Below, piece after piece: positions 53,242-61,351 of a stretch of DNA of 64,000 nucleotides. Positions within the stretch are counted from its first letter, which is position 1. Each line of letters starts with the position of its first letter. The notes beneath the pieces are model-generated. The model saw only the letters and a program-made list of their open reading frames with translations, was not told the origin of the DNA and searched no databases. The stretch comes from UBA6059 sp040219045. Its GTDB lineage: Bacteria; Bacteroidota; Bacteroidia; Cytophagales; Cyclobacteriaceae. The DNA is taken from NCBI GenBank assembly GCA_965229505.1, contig OZ245881.1:3038001-3102000 (forward strand), written 5' to 3'. A program made the translations under genes and the position numbers.

Positions 53242-53287
53242 GCTTTAAAAATGTTAATATTTTGGGTATTAACCAGCAGCGATAGTA

Positions 53288-55378
53288 TCATGGATAGACT
53301 TCTGTAATTTGAGCTCCGTCTACATTGAGGTTGACCAGGCCTGCTTCTTCGACCAACTTGAGTATTCGGCGAGATTGAAAGTTGGAGCCATCAACGATGG
53401 CCTTATCAAAAGAAAATTGCTCAAGCTGATTTGCATATTCAATGGCATTATTTGATAGAACAAGTTGATTGCAAGCAAGCGGAGGGGAGTACTTCTGCTT
53501 CGGCCTTTTGGTCACATGGATGATTCGTTGATCAAACCATTGATAGAGCACCAGGCCGTCTTCCAGCTCTCGTCGCATCAGGTGGGGTGGGGGTTGGTCC
53601 TCATGCACAGGGTTGGACAATACAGCACGACGATGTGGGTCGATTTGGAAAGCTGCCAGTTCGGAATTGATAAACTCCGGTGATGATGCGAGATAAGATG
53701 AGCCCTGATGATAAAAATCTATGGCTGGGTAATTTTTGGCTCGATAAAATTTGATTGCCGTAGCTCGCCGAGAGCTTACGTACTGATCTACATAAGAAAT
53801 GGAGAAAATACAGGCCAAAACAAAAGCGAGGTATAACCATCTAAGATTTTGATATTGATAGATCAGTACCAGGCTCAGAAGAATACCATACACCAAAAGC
53901 ATCTGTTCGGCAGATAAATAGACCCAATCGATGAGGCTGCCGGGCAGTTTTTCTGCTAAGTCAACAACGGTATTTAACGTCCAAAGAAATCCTTCGAGGA
54001 CAGGAGCAATCATATCGCCAATCATCTCGTGAATGGAAGATCCGAGTAAGAAGGCCAGGCCAATGTGGAGAATGATGCCGACGGCTGGAATGACCAGCAG
54101 GTTGGAGATGAAGAAGTAGGACGGGAACTGATGAAAATAGTACAGACCTAGCGGAAATGTCGCCATCTGCGCTGCAACCGAAACTGCTGTAATCTGCCAG
54201 GCCCAATCGACCAGTCGATATTTAGGTATCCACAAGTTGTAGATCTTTGGCTGGAGGTAGATGATACCCAGTACGGCTGCATAAGAGAGTTGGAAGCCTA
54301 CCGCAAAAATGAAATTAGGCTCGTAGAGCAGGAGGATCAGTGCAGACATGGCAATGGTATTGTAGATATTGGAAGACCGAGCGCTGGTACCTGCCAAAGT
54401 CACGATAGAGAACATAGTCACCGCCCTCAGCACAGATGGAGAGAAGCCTGTGATGAGAGCGTAAGACCAAAGCCCAATCAGATGTAGACCGAACCCAATC
54501 CAGTTGCCATACTTTAACTTCATAAGTGGCTTGAACAGGTAGTTGAGGATCAGGAAGACTATCCCAACGTGCAGGCCCGAAACAGCCAGTACGTGCATCG
54601 CCCCCGCGGACGCATATGCTTTGGTGAGATCATTGTCCAGATGATCTTTGATACCTAAGATCAATGCAGAGAATACTGCTGACTCTGCTGTTTCACCAAG
54701 GTGATGAGTGATACGACCCTGGAGAAATGATCTTAGCTGGTAACCTATCGCTAGTATTGGATTAGGAGTGCTGTTTCCTAGTTTTCGGATCTCAGAAATA
54801 TCCACAAACTGTTGGTCGTAGATGTGCTTCGTACGCATGTAGCCACCGTAATTGAATTCATCTGGGTTTTTGGGTGAAGGTATTTCATAGGGCATCCCTC
54901 TGACCATCAGTTGGTCGCCGTAGTTGAGTTCGATTAGACTATCTGTTTTTCTTACATAGAAATTGAACTTACCCCGGGCTCCAATAGTAACGTCATTTGT
55001 GAATACAGCATTGATTTCTGCTTCGTAGAGGATGAAATTTTCCTTCGCAATGCCTGGAGAAGAGATCGTTCCTTTCCATCCCTGGCCATCAGCGATATGG
55101 CGATAGTGGCTGGGATCGAGTAGTTGATCGTTGAGAGCTGCTCGATAATAACCAAAAAGCAGAATGACTAAAAGCGCCGGCCATGCCACCCAGCTACCAA
55201 GATTGTAGTAGGGAATTTTCCGCTGATGCGTAACCAAAACATGAACTAAGAAAAGAACACCAGCAGCGACAACTATCGTGATCCTGTCAAGGGTCGGCAC
55301 CCACTGAAAAAGGCAAATACCCGCTAAAAAGATGAGGGTGACTCGGGTAATCGGGAATCTGGTCCAGCTATTCCACAT
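53288..55378 (-). CDS. ComEC/Rec2-family DNA uptake channel, no lactamase domain
   Basis: A 696-residue inner-membrane protein that carries single-stranded DNA into the cytoplasm during natural transformation. An N-terminal DUF4131 region (about 30-190) is followed by the competence domain (about 225-500) with the hallmark MHVLAVSGLHVGIVF and repeated membrane segments. The remaining C-terminus has no HxHxDH, so the metallo-beta-lactamase domain found in longer ComEC proteins is missing, as is usual in Bacteroidota. It ends near QITEVYP. No other competence genes are in the window. Confidence 0.9.
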   Translation of the reverse strand: MWNSWTRFPITRVTLIFLAGICLFQWVPTLDRITIVVAAGVLFLVHVLVTHQRKIPYYNLGSWVAWPALLVILLFGYYRAALNDQLLDPSHYRHIADGQGWKGTISSPGIAKENFILYEAEINAVFTNDVTIGARGKFNFYVRKTDSLIELNYGDQLMVRGMPYEIPSPKNPDEFNYGGYMRTKHIYDQQFVDISEIRKLGNSTPNPILAIGYQLRSFLQGRITHHLGETAESAVFSALILGIKDHLDNDLTKAYASAGAMHVLAVSGLHVGIVFLILNYLFKPLMKLKYGNWIGFGLHLIGLWSYALITGFSPSVLRAVTMFSIVTLAGTSARSSNIYNTIAMSALILLLYEPNFIFAVGFQLSYAAVLGIIYLQPKIYNLWIPKYRLVDWAWQITAVSVAAQMATFPLGLYYFHQFPSYFFISNLLVIPAVGIILHIGLAFLLGSSIHEMIGDMIAPVLEGFLWTLNTVVDLAEKLPGSLIDWVYLSAEQMLLVYGILLSLVLIYQYQNLRWLYLAFVLACIFSISYVDQYVSSRRATAIKFYRAKNYPAIDFYHQGSSYLASSPEFINSELAAFQIDPHRRAVLSNPVHEDQPPPHLMRRELEDGLVLYQWFDQRIIHVTKRPKQKYSPPLACNQLVLSNNAIEYANQLEQFSFDKAIVDGSNFQSRRILKLVEEAGLVNLNVDGAQITEVYP

Positions 55379-55402
55379 GATAGGAAATGAACTTGCTGAA
55401 CA

Positions 55403-55563
55403 TTAACCCTTTGCCTTTTTTTGGTTTTGTTCTTTGCTTTTTCGGTAGTATTCCTTCAACTCCTCAAAGGACATTCCCTCCGTTTCCTTATCAATTTGGT
55501 CTCTGATGTCACGCATCATTTTACAGCATCAAATTTCTTTTCCGTAGCGGTGTTATCCTTCAT
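55403..55563 (-). pseudogene. Frameshifted antitoxin of decayed PIN module
   Basis: The gene starts at 55563 with MKDNTATEKKFDAVK and hits a stop at once. In the next frame, from 55519, it continues MMRDIRDQIDKETEGMSFEEL to a stop at 55403. Adding one A to the AAAA run near 55519 would join the two into a 53-residue antitoxin typical of PIN toxin partners. Its start overlaps the end of the toxin remnant. It is probably dead. Confidence 0.75.
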
Positions 55564-55726
55564 AATTGACAATTTCTCTTGGTGTTCTAATCTCTATGGT
55601 TTGATAACCATGCCGAAGATTGATTCCGTTATACAAGTGGATTTTATCAAGGTTGGCAAGCTTATCCGCTTCCTCATCAAAGTAGCCTCCGACTACAGAA
55701 GTATCTATGTAAACTGTTTTGATCAC
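55553..55726 (-). pseudogene. PIN toxin remnant with large internal deletion
   Basis: The 57-residue frame starts at a GTG (55726) with VIKTVYIDTSVVGGYFDEEA, the N-terminus of a PIN-domain toxin. It then jumps to NGINLRHGYQTIEIRTPRE, the C-terminus of the same family. About 80-100 residues, with the remaining catalytic acids, are missing in frame. No toxin activity is possible. No start ATG is present. Confidence 0.8.
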
Positions 55727-55806
55727 CTATTAAAGGTCGTCAAAACTCAAATCATTCCAAAAAAAACGGTAGTCCGAACAGGCTAAATGGATAAGCTGAA
55801 AGGTGG

Positions 55807-56235
55807 TTACTTCTCCATCTCCTGATGCCAGATACCTGACTCTTGAAAGGGTTGGCCCACTTCCCTGAAACCAAACTTCTTATAAAGGCCCGTAATTTCC
55901 CTATTGGCATGGAGGTAGATGCGCTTGCTACTATTTTCAGGCTTGCTGCTAATATCATCCAGTACGGCGCGCACCAGTTCACTGGCAACTCCCAGGTTGC
56001 GGTGCTCTCTGACTACCGCAAATCGCTCCAGCTTAATGCCGTTTGGTGTTCGTCTCCATCTTGCAGCCCCTACGGTCTCACCATCGTCATTTTGAGCAAT
56101 GAAGTGACTGCTCTCGTCATCATAGTCATCGAAGGCATCATCCTGAGATATTTGATGCTCGTCTACGAATACTTTGGTTCTAATATCGTAGGCATCCTTG
56201 AGATGAGACTTTTCGGAGACTTTGAGGATTTTCAT
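55807..56235 (-). CDS. GNAT-family acetyltransferase
   Basis: A 142-residue N-acetyltransferase. The acetyl-CoA binding part reads RFAVVREHRNLGVASELVRAVL, and the C-terminal strand is LHANREITGLYKKFGFREVG. The sequence VFVDEHQISQDDAFDDYDDESSHF at the start is like ElaA/YjdJ-type GNATs. Substrate unknown. Its ATG overlaps the phoH stop (ATGA), so it is cotranslated with phoH. Confidence 0.9.
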   Translation of the reverse strand: MKILKVSEKSHLKDAYDIRTKVFVDEHQISQDDAFDDYDDESSHFIAQNDDGETVGAARWRRTPNGIKLERFAVVREHRNLGVASELVRAVLDDISSKPENSSKRIYLHANREITGLYKKFGFREVGQPFQESGIWHQEMEK

Positions 56236-57182
56236 GATTTCTTCTTTTCGTCGTGAGTTTTGTAAGCACCTATAATAGCTCTAACGAGTTTATGACGTAT
56301 AACGTCTCGATCATCGAGTTCTACAAAGCCAATGCCTTTTACTCCCTTGAGAATATCAAGCGCTTCTATCAGCCCTGATTTCTGATTTTTGGGAAGATCA
56401 ATCTGACTTCTATCGCCGGTGATGATCATTTTGGAGCTGGGCCCCATACGTGTCAAAAACATCTTGATCTGCATGGGAGTAGTATTTTGAGCCTCATCGA
56501 GCAATATGTAGGCATTGTTGAGCGTGCGGCCCCTCATATAGGCCAACGGCGCGATCTCAATTACTCTGTTTTCCCTGTAGAATTTCAGCTTCTCAGACGG
56601 CACCATTTCGTCAAGCGCATCATAGATGGGTCTCAGGTATGGATCGATCTTTTCCTGAAGATCGCCGGGTAAGAAGCCCAGGTTTTCACCTGCTTCTACA
56701 GCAGGGCGAGTGATGATGATTTTCTTAACCTCCTTGTTCTTAAGCGCTTTTACAGCTAGCGCAACACTAATGAACGTCTTTCCTGTGCCTGCCGGGCCAA
56801 TAGCAAAAACAAGATCATTCTTCATGGCTGAGTCGACCAGCGTCTGCTGGTTGGTGCTCTTGGGTACGATCTTGGACCCGCGGGTGCCATAGATCAGCAC
56901 ATTTCCGGTAGGTTCATCGACGGATTCTTGCTCACTCTTGATGTAAGTCTGGATATTTTCCTGTGTGATGCTACCAAACTTATGGTAGTGCATGATCAGA
57001 GAATTTAGAATCTCATTGATCTCAATGATCTGGGGTGTGCTGCCTTTGATGCGGATTTCATTGCCCCGCGAAACGATTTTGCTATCCGGAAAAGCCTGCG
57101 CTATCTCCTTGATATTCTGATTTTCAATGCCAAGAAAATCAACCAGTTGGATGTTTTCAAGCGTGATGACTTTTTCTACCAA
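56232..57182 (-). CDS. PhoH-family ATPase
   Basis: A 316-residue ATPase. An N-terminal KH-like region (about 10-90, LVDFLGIENQNIKEIAQAF) is followed by the PhoH domain with Walker A GPAGTGKTFISVALAV and Walker B AYILLDEAQNTTPMQIKMFLTRMG, then ITGDRSQIDLP. PhoH proteins are RNA-linked ATPases of stress and RNA turnover. Length matches the family. The GNAT gene overlaps its end by four bases. Confidence 0.94.
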   Translation of the reverse strand: MVEKVITLENIQLVDFLGIENQNIKEIAQAFPDSKIVSRGNEIRIKGSTPQIIEINEILNSLIMHYHKFGSITQENIQTYIKSEQESVDEPTGNVLIYGTRGSKIVPKSTNQQTLVDSAMKNDLVFAIGPAGTGKTFISVALAVKALKNKEVKKIIITRPAVEAGENLGFLPGDLQEKIDPYLRPIYDALDEMVPSEKLKFYRENRVIEIAPLAYMRGRTLNNAYILLDEAQNTTPMQIKMFLTRMGPSSKMIITGDRSQIDLPKNQKSGLIEALDILKGVKGIGFVELDDRDVIRHKLVRAIIGAYKTHDEKKKS

Positions 57183-57275
57183 ATGCTTTCCTTTAGAATG
57201 TGAGGGACAATTTTGAGGACTAGTTATTAATGTTTTTGTTTGTACAAATTAAGAGAATAATTCCCACTTGCATCC

Positions 57276-58055
57276 ATGGCTATCCTCACTTTTCTGTCTG
57301 ATTTTGGGCATTCAGACCATTACGTAGCAGCAGTGAAGGCGAAGGTTCTCTCGATCAACCCCGGCGTTCAGATCGTCGACCTGAGTCACGAGATCACCCC
57401 GCATGACATAGGACATGGTGCGCATTTGCTTGGTTCTGTTTTCAGAGATTTTCCTAGTAGCACCGTGCATCTCGTATGCCTGAGTGCGGTAGGTAAGCGA
57501 CCTGAGCCAGCCATTGCACTCCGGCTTGAGGATCAATATTTCGTGGGCAGAGACAGTGGCCTGTTTAGCCTGATTAGTGAGCGTAAGCCGGATATAGCCG
57601 TCGAGCTCACGCTACCCCAATCGCCCTCGACCTTTCACGAGCGAGACCAGCTGGCGGTAGCGGCGGCCAAGCTAGCCAGCGGGGACAATATGCACAAGAT
57701 GGGTAGCCCGTACCCGGAATTGGAGCGGCTCCTGGGACGGCAGGTCAAAGCCAGCAAGAAGCAAATAGTAGGTCATGTGCTGCGGGTGGATCACTATGGC
57801 AACTTGATCACCAACATTCCGAAATCTGACTTTGACAATATCCTGAAGATCAACGGTACGGGCAAATTCGAGATACGCGTGGGTAGAGAGAGACTTCAGA
57901 AGCTGCATACTTCATTTTCAGAGACCGAAGGGGGCGAGATCTACCTGCTATTCAACTCTGGTGGTGTGCTGCAAGTAGGCATTAAAAACGGTAAAGCGTC
58001 TGAGCTACTCGGGTTAGGCTATGATGCACCAATAATTATTGATTTTCCAGAATAA
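57276..58055 (+). CDS. SAM hydroxide adenosyltransferase (DUF62 family)
   Basis: A 259-residue protein of the fluorinase/chlorinase fold. In most bacteria this branch splits S-adenosylmethionine with water to adenosine and methionine. Motifs are LTFLSDFGHSDHYVAAVKAKV at the N-terminus, the central FVGRDSGLFS, and RVDHYGNLITNI in the C-terminal domain. The halogenase-specific loop was not looked for and a halide-using activity is not claimed. It lies 5 bp before the monooxygenase gene. Confidence 0.9.
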   Translation: MAILTFLSDFGHSDHYVAAVKAKVLSINPGVQIVDLSHEITPHDIGHGAHLLGSVFRDFPSSTVHLVCLSAVGKRPEPAIALRLEDQYFVGRDSGLFSLISERKPDIAVELTLPQSPSTFHERDQLAVAAAKLASGDNMHKMGSPYPELERLLGRQVKASKKQIVGHVLRVDHYGNLITNIPKSDFDNILKINGTGKFEIRVGRERLQKLHTSFSETEGGEIYLLFNSGGVLQVGIKNGKASELLGLGYDAPIIIDFPE

Positions 58056-58060
58056 GAGCT

Positions 58061-58360
58061 ATGCTAGTAAGAATCGTAAGAATGACATTTAGAGAAGAGG
58101 CGGTAGGGGACTTCCTTCAGATATTTGAGGATTCTAAGGCCGCCATCAGGGCTTTTGATGGTTGTCAACATCTGGAGTTGATGAAAGATGAGAATCAAGC
58201 CAATGTCTACTATACCTACAGCCATTGGAGCAGTGAGAGCCACCTTGATGAATATCGTCATTCGGAGCTTTTCGAAGGCACCTGGGCCAAAACGAAGAAG
58301 CTTTTTTCGGACAAGCCGCAGGCCTTTTCGTTGAAGAAATTTTTGGAGGTCTCGCCCTAG
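58061..58360 (+). CDS. Antibiotic biosynthesis monooxygenase-domain protein
   Basis: A 99-residue single ABM domain (ferredoxin-like dimer). Seen: MLVRIVRMTFREEAVGDFLQ, FDGCQHLELMKDENQANVYYTYSHW, and LDEYRHSELFEGTWAK. In this family the His/Trp-rich segment lines the pocket. Members oxidise quinone-like compounds or serve as binding proteins. It follows the SAM hydroxide adenosyltransferase by 5 bp, making a two-gene unit before the tRNA gene. Confidence 0.9.
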   Translation: MLVRIVRMTFREEAVGDFLQIFEDSKAAIRAFDGCQHLELMKDENQANVYYTYSHWSSESHLDEYRHSELFEGTWAKTKKLFSDKPQAFSLKKFLEVSP

Positions 58361-58471
58361 TCTTTTTTAATAATTGGCTTAAGTTTGCATCCCGTTTAAC
58401 ACTAATGCCAAAGTGCCTGCCCTCACGATGTTTCGGTAGACGGGCACTCGGTTAGCATAAGTGCCAAAAAT

Positions 58472-58553
58472 GCCAAAGTGGCGGAACTGGTAGACGCGCA
58501 CGACTCAAAATCGTGTTCCTTCGGGAGTGAGGGTTCGATTCCCTCCTTTGGTA
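58472..58553 (+). tRNA. tRNA-Leu (anticodon CAA)
   Basis: A class II tRNA. The acceptor stem GCCAAAG pairs with CTTTGGT, the discriminator is A. The anticodon arm is CACGA-CTCAAAA-TCGTG, giving anticodon CAA for Leu. A variable arm is formed around TTCCTTCGGGAG, and the T arm is GAGGG-TTCGATT-CCCTC. No CCA is encoded. An integrase gene begins 38 bp downstream, so its 3' end is the likely attachment site of an integrated element. Confidence 0.96.
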
Positions 58554-58590
58554 CAAAAAGGGGTGTGATGGTCATAAACGATAGTTTTTT

Positions 58591-59790
58591 ATGGCTGTCA
58601 CACCATATGTCACGAATCTGATGAAGCGAATGGGCTTGTCACTCAGTAAATCCAACAATGATTTACCTTATATCGAAGCGCGGATGGTCGATAGAAATGG
58701 TGATCTTTCGAAAGGTTGGTTGGTTGAGTTCTACTGTTTTGACGCATCTAAAGGCGATATACAACGGATTCAAAAAAGAATTCCTTCAAAATACAAAACG
58801 GCTCAAGCCAGAACTACATGGGCCAACAATGTCATCCCTCAAATTAATGAATTGCTGCAGGAGGGGTTTCACCGGAAAGCGGCCAACATCAATATTTCCG
58901 ACTTACCTGATAAGCACACTAACTTAGAGACCGCCATCGAGATGGCACTTGCTATCAAAAAACAACAGATCCGGCATACCAGCGGATCTAATTATCAGAC
59001 GGCTTGCGAACGATTTATTGAGTATTTGAAGGAAAATAAGCTTCCTACGCAGTTTGAAATGGTCGATAGCATGCTCGTTGGTAATTTCCTGGAGGACTAC
59101 CAGGCCAAATATGATGTGAGCAATGTCACTCGCAACAACATTGGGATCTATCTATCCTCCATTTTCTCTATACTGACCAAAAAAGGGTATTACCTAACCA
59201 ACCCATTCTTTGAATTTCAAAAACTCAAAAGTGACGAGGAAGGATACGAGTTGTTCACTGATAGACAAGTCAATCTAATGATGGACTGGATGCGAGCGCA
59301 TGATCCGGCACTGGCTGTGTTCTGCCTGACCATCTACTACACTTTTTTAAGGCCTAAGGAGTTGCGCAACCTTCAAGTAAAGTTTTTTAATTTTCGAGAT
59401 AACAAAATTTACATTCCCGGGTATATCAGCAAGAATCGGAGGTCGGAGAGTGTGTCCATGCCTGGAGTGCTGATTGATGACTTGCAACGTCATCTTCGGT
59501 TAGCCAAGCCTGATATGCTTGCATTTGGTCGGGATGGCATTGGCTATGTACATGCCTACAAGCACTACTGGCTCAGGAGACATCAAAAAGCCCTAGATGC
59601 AGTGAAGATCAAGGGCCCCACACTCTACTCCTGGAAGCACACCGGAGTATGTGCCGCGCATAGTCAAGGGGTCATCGTCACTAAGACCATGGAGCAATGC
59701 CGCCATAAAAGTCTTGATACTCACTATAAATACCTCAAGAAAGTGGGAGCCATTACTACCAATGAGATGAATAAAATGAGGGCTATCTGA
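58591..59790 (+). CDS. Tyrosine recombinase (integrase) at tRNA-Leu
   Basis: A 399-residue site-specific recombinase. An Arm-binding and SAM-like N-terminal domain (about 1-220, QTACERFIEYLKEN) precedes the catalytic domain (about 225-395). Arg254 in FLRPKELRNLQ is box I. Box II reads YSWKHTG with Lys349-His350 in place of the usual HxxRH, so the second Arg is not seen. RHKSLDTHYKYL supplies His372 and the nucleophile Tyr381. It lies just inside the tRNA gene end and points away from it, the classic position for an integrase of a genomic island or prophage. No excisionase was seen. Confidence 0.92.
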   Translation: MAVTPYVTNLMKRMGLSLSKSNNDLPYIEARMVDRNGDLSKGWLVEFYCFDASKGDIQRIQKRIPSKYKTAQARTTWANNVIPQINELLQEGFHRKAANINISDLPDKHTNLETAIEMALAIKKQQIRHTSGSNYQTACERFIEYLKENKLPTQFEMVDSMLVGNFLEDYQAKYDVSNVTRNNIGIYLSSIFSILTKKGYYLTNPFFEFQKLKSDEEGYELFTDRQVNLMMDWMRAHDPALAVFCLTIYYTFLRPKELRNLQVKFFNFRDNKIYIPGYISKNRRSESVSMPGVLIDDLQRHLRLAKPDMLAFGRDGIGYVHAYKHYWLRRHQKALDAVKIKGPTLYSWKHTGVCAAHSQGVIVTKTMEQCRHKSLDTHYKYLKKVGAITTNEMNKMRAI

Positions 59791-60133
59791 GAAAATCTTC
59801 ATCGCTAAAGCTATAATAACCTTCATCAGTTACGATCATGTGATCGAGTAGCTTGATATCGATCGTCTTGCAACCTTCATGCAGTGCCTTGGTGAATGCT
59901 ATGTCCTGGAGCGACGGGTGGTAGTCTCCGGAGGGATGATTGTGCGCTACCGCAATGGCCTGTGCCCCTGAGGTCAGCGCTGCTGCATAGATCAGCTTCC
60001 GGTCAAGTGTGATGCTGGATGTACCGCCGACGAATAGTTTTTTTACTCCTATGAAGTGATTCTTGGTGTCGAATGATAACACATACATGCTCTCCTGGAT
60101 AAAGAAGGTCTCTCTATCCCAAAAACTCATCAT
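59783..60133 (-). CDS. RadC-type JAB-domain protein
   Basis: A 116-residue JAB/MPN-domain protein without the N-terminal helix-hairpin-helix of full-length RadC. The JAMM-like metal motif is complete: His64, His66 and Asp77 in HNHPSGD...SLQD. Short RadC forms are common on mobile elements in Bacteroidota and are thought to help in DNA modification or defence against host systems, but the activity is unproven. It overlaps the integrase stop by a few bases on the opposite strand. Confidence 0.87.
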   Translation of the reverse strand: MMSFWDRETFFIQESMYVLSFDTKNHFIGVKKLFVGGTSSITLDRKLIYAAALTSGAQAIAVAHNHPSGDYHPSLQDIAFTKALHEGCKTIDIKLLDHMIVTDEGYYSFSDEDFLR

Positions 60134-60339
60134 TAGTCGATATAAGTCAGCAGAATCCGTAACGGTGTGGTGCCCGTACTGGCGTTTAGTATAATAAAAT
60201 CTAAGCTCTGAGACCTTCCATTGTTTGCCGCTGTTAATGACCTTGCTAGTTGTATGGTCACAGAAGCTAGACAGGGAATCAGGAATATTCCAAGAAAATA
60301 CTCCTGATTGTAACTAATTGTTTAGAAAAATACTCATTT

Positions 60340-60510
60340 CTAGGTATGTTTTTGCAGGGAGATTTCCTGCTCGAGTGCTAAAATCACCTGACAAAGCTTG
60401 TATTGTGTGACATCATCAGGGTTGATTTTGATCTCATATCGCTCGCCCAGCTCGATGAGATCCTGCTCTGATAATACATGCGTTTCATTACTTCCGGATT
60501 GTGTGGCCAT
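60340..60510 (-). CDS. Small acidic protein, unknown
   Basis: A 56-residue protein from the ATG at 60510 (MATQSGSNETHVLSEQDLIELGERYEIKI). The longer frame to 60621 adds a tail that looks non-coding. It is acidic and probably helical, with no membrane segment. No family is recognised. It sits between the RadC gene and a secreted gene in the mobile region. The 206 bp on its 3' side (60134-60339) hold nothing I can identify. Confidence 0.45.
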   Translation of the reverse strand: MATQSGSNETHVLSEQDLIELGERYEIKINPDDVTQYKLCQVILALEQEISLQKHT

Positions 60511-60736
60511 CTCAATTTCAATTAAGTGAAAATAGGGGTACAGTGGTGACCACACAATCCAGCATAACCAGAAGTGAATACCAGGGCTCACAGCCGAAGC
60601 TACTACCTGCACTGTACCCATGTCTTAACTCACTCCTGGCATAATAAATTGATATCTGAAATTGTATGGTCAAGGCAAATATGGCCGGATTTTTGAAAAT
60701 CGACTAGCAATCACTATTTTCATCAAAAAAGACGTT

Positions 60737-61351
60737 ATGAAATCACTACTCCTCACCCTCTGCCTGATGGTGTTTGTCACTACCGCGAGCACTGCTCAGA
60801 GCGCCAAAGCCCGCGATATGTTTGCGGCTATACAGGGACAGTACGAACTCGATGATAATGGTAATGTCACTTATGTCAGCGTGATAGAAGTACCTGAGCT
60901 GAGCTTCGAGAAGATCTGGAACAGATCGCTCAACTACTTCACCTACAACTATAGTGATGGTAAGTCGGTGATACAGGTTCAAGACAAGGACCAGGGCACC
61001 CTCACTGCCAAGGGCATGTACAATGAAGTACACGTAGGCATGAATATGGTGGGTACGGTCACCATAGACTGCTGGCATATTGTGCGCATAGATGTAAAGG
61101 AGGGCAGAGCCAGGGTGATCGTCACTATGACTGACTATGAGGTCATCACTGCCAGTAGTGCCTCGGTGGACTCAAGGTTTAACCCTGTCTCCAGTGAATT
61201 TCCCATAGATCCTACGCGCAACTACCAGAAGACCATCATGACCAAGGCGTTTGTGAAGGCTCATGAAGAGGCACTGGAATCTCTGGACCAGATAGCGCTT
61301 GCTATCCGCGAAGGGAACATTGACTCGTCAATCGACGATGAATGGGACTAA
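60737..61351 (+). CDS. Exported DUF4468-like protein
   Basis: A 204-residue exported protein from the ATG at 60737 (signal peptide MKSLLLTLCLMVFVTTASTAQS). The mature part (YVSVIEVPELSFEKIWNRSLNYFTYNYSDGKSVIQVQDKDQGTLTAKGMYNEVHVG) fits the DUF4468 TBP-like domain, common in Bacteroidota. Function unknown. It overlaps the convergent tail-like gene by four bases at the stop codons. Confidence 0.8.
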   Translation: MKSLLLTLCLMVFVTTASTAQSAKARDMFAAIQGQYELDDNGNVTYVSVIEVPELSFEKIWNRSLNYFTYNYSDGKSVIQVQDKDQGTLTAKGMYNEVHVGMNMVGTVTIDCWHIVRIDVKEGRARVIVTMTDYEVITASSASVDSRFNPVSSEFPIDPTRNYQKTIMTKAFVKAHEEALESLDQIALAIREGNIDSSIDDEWD

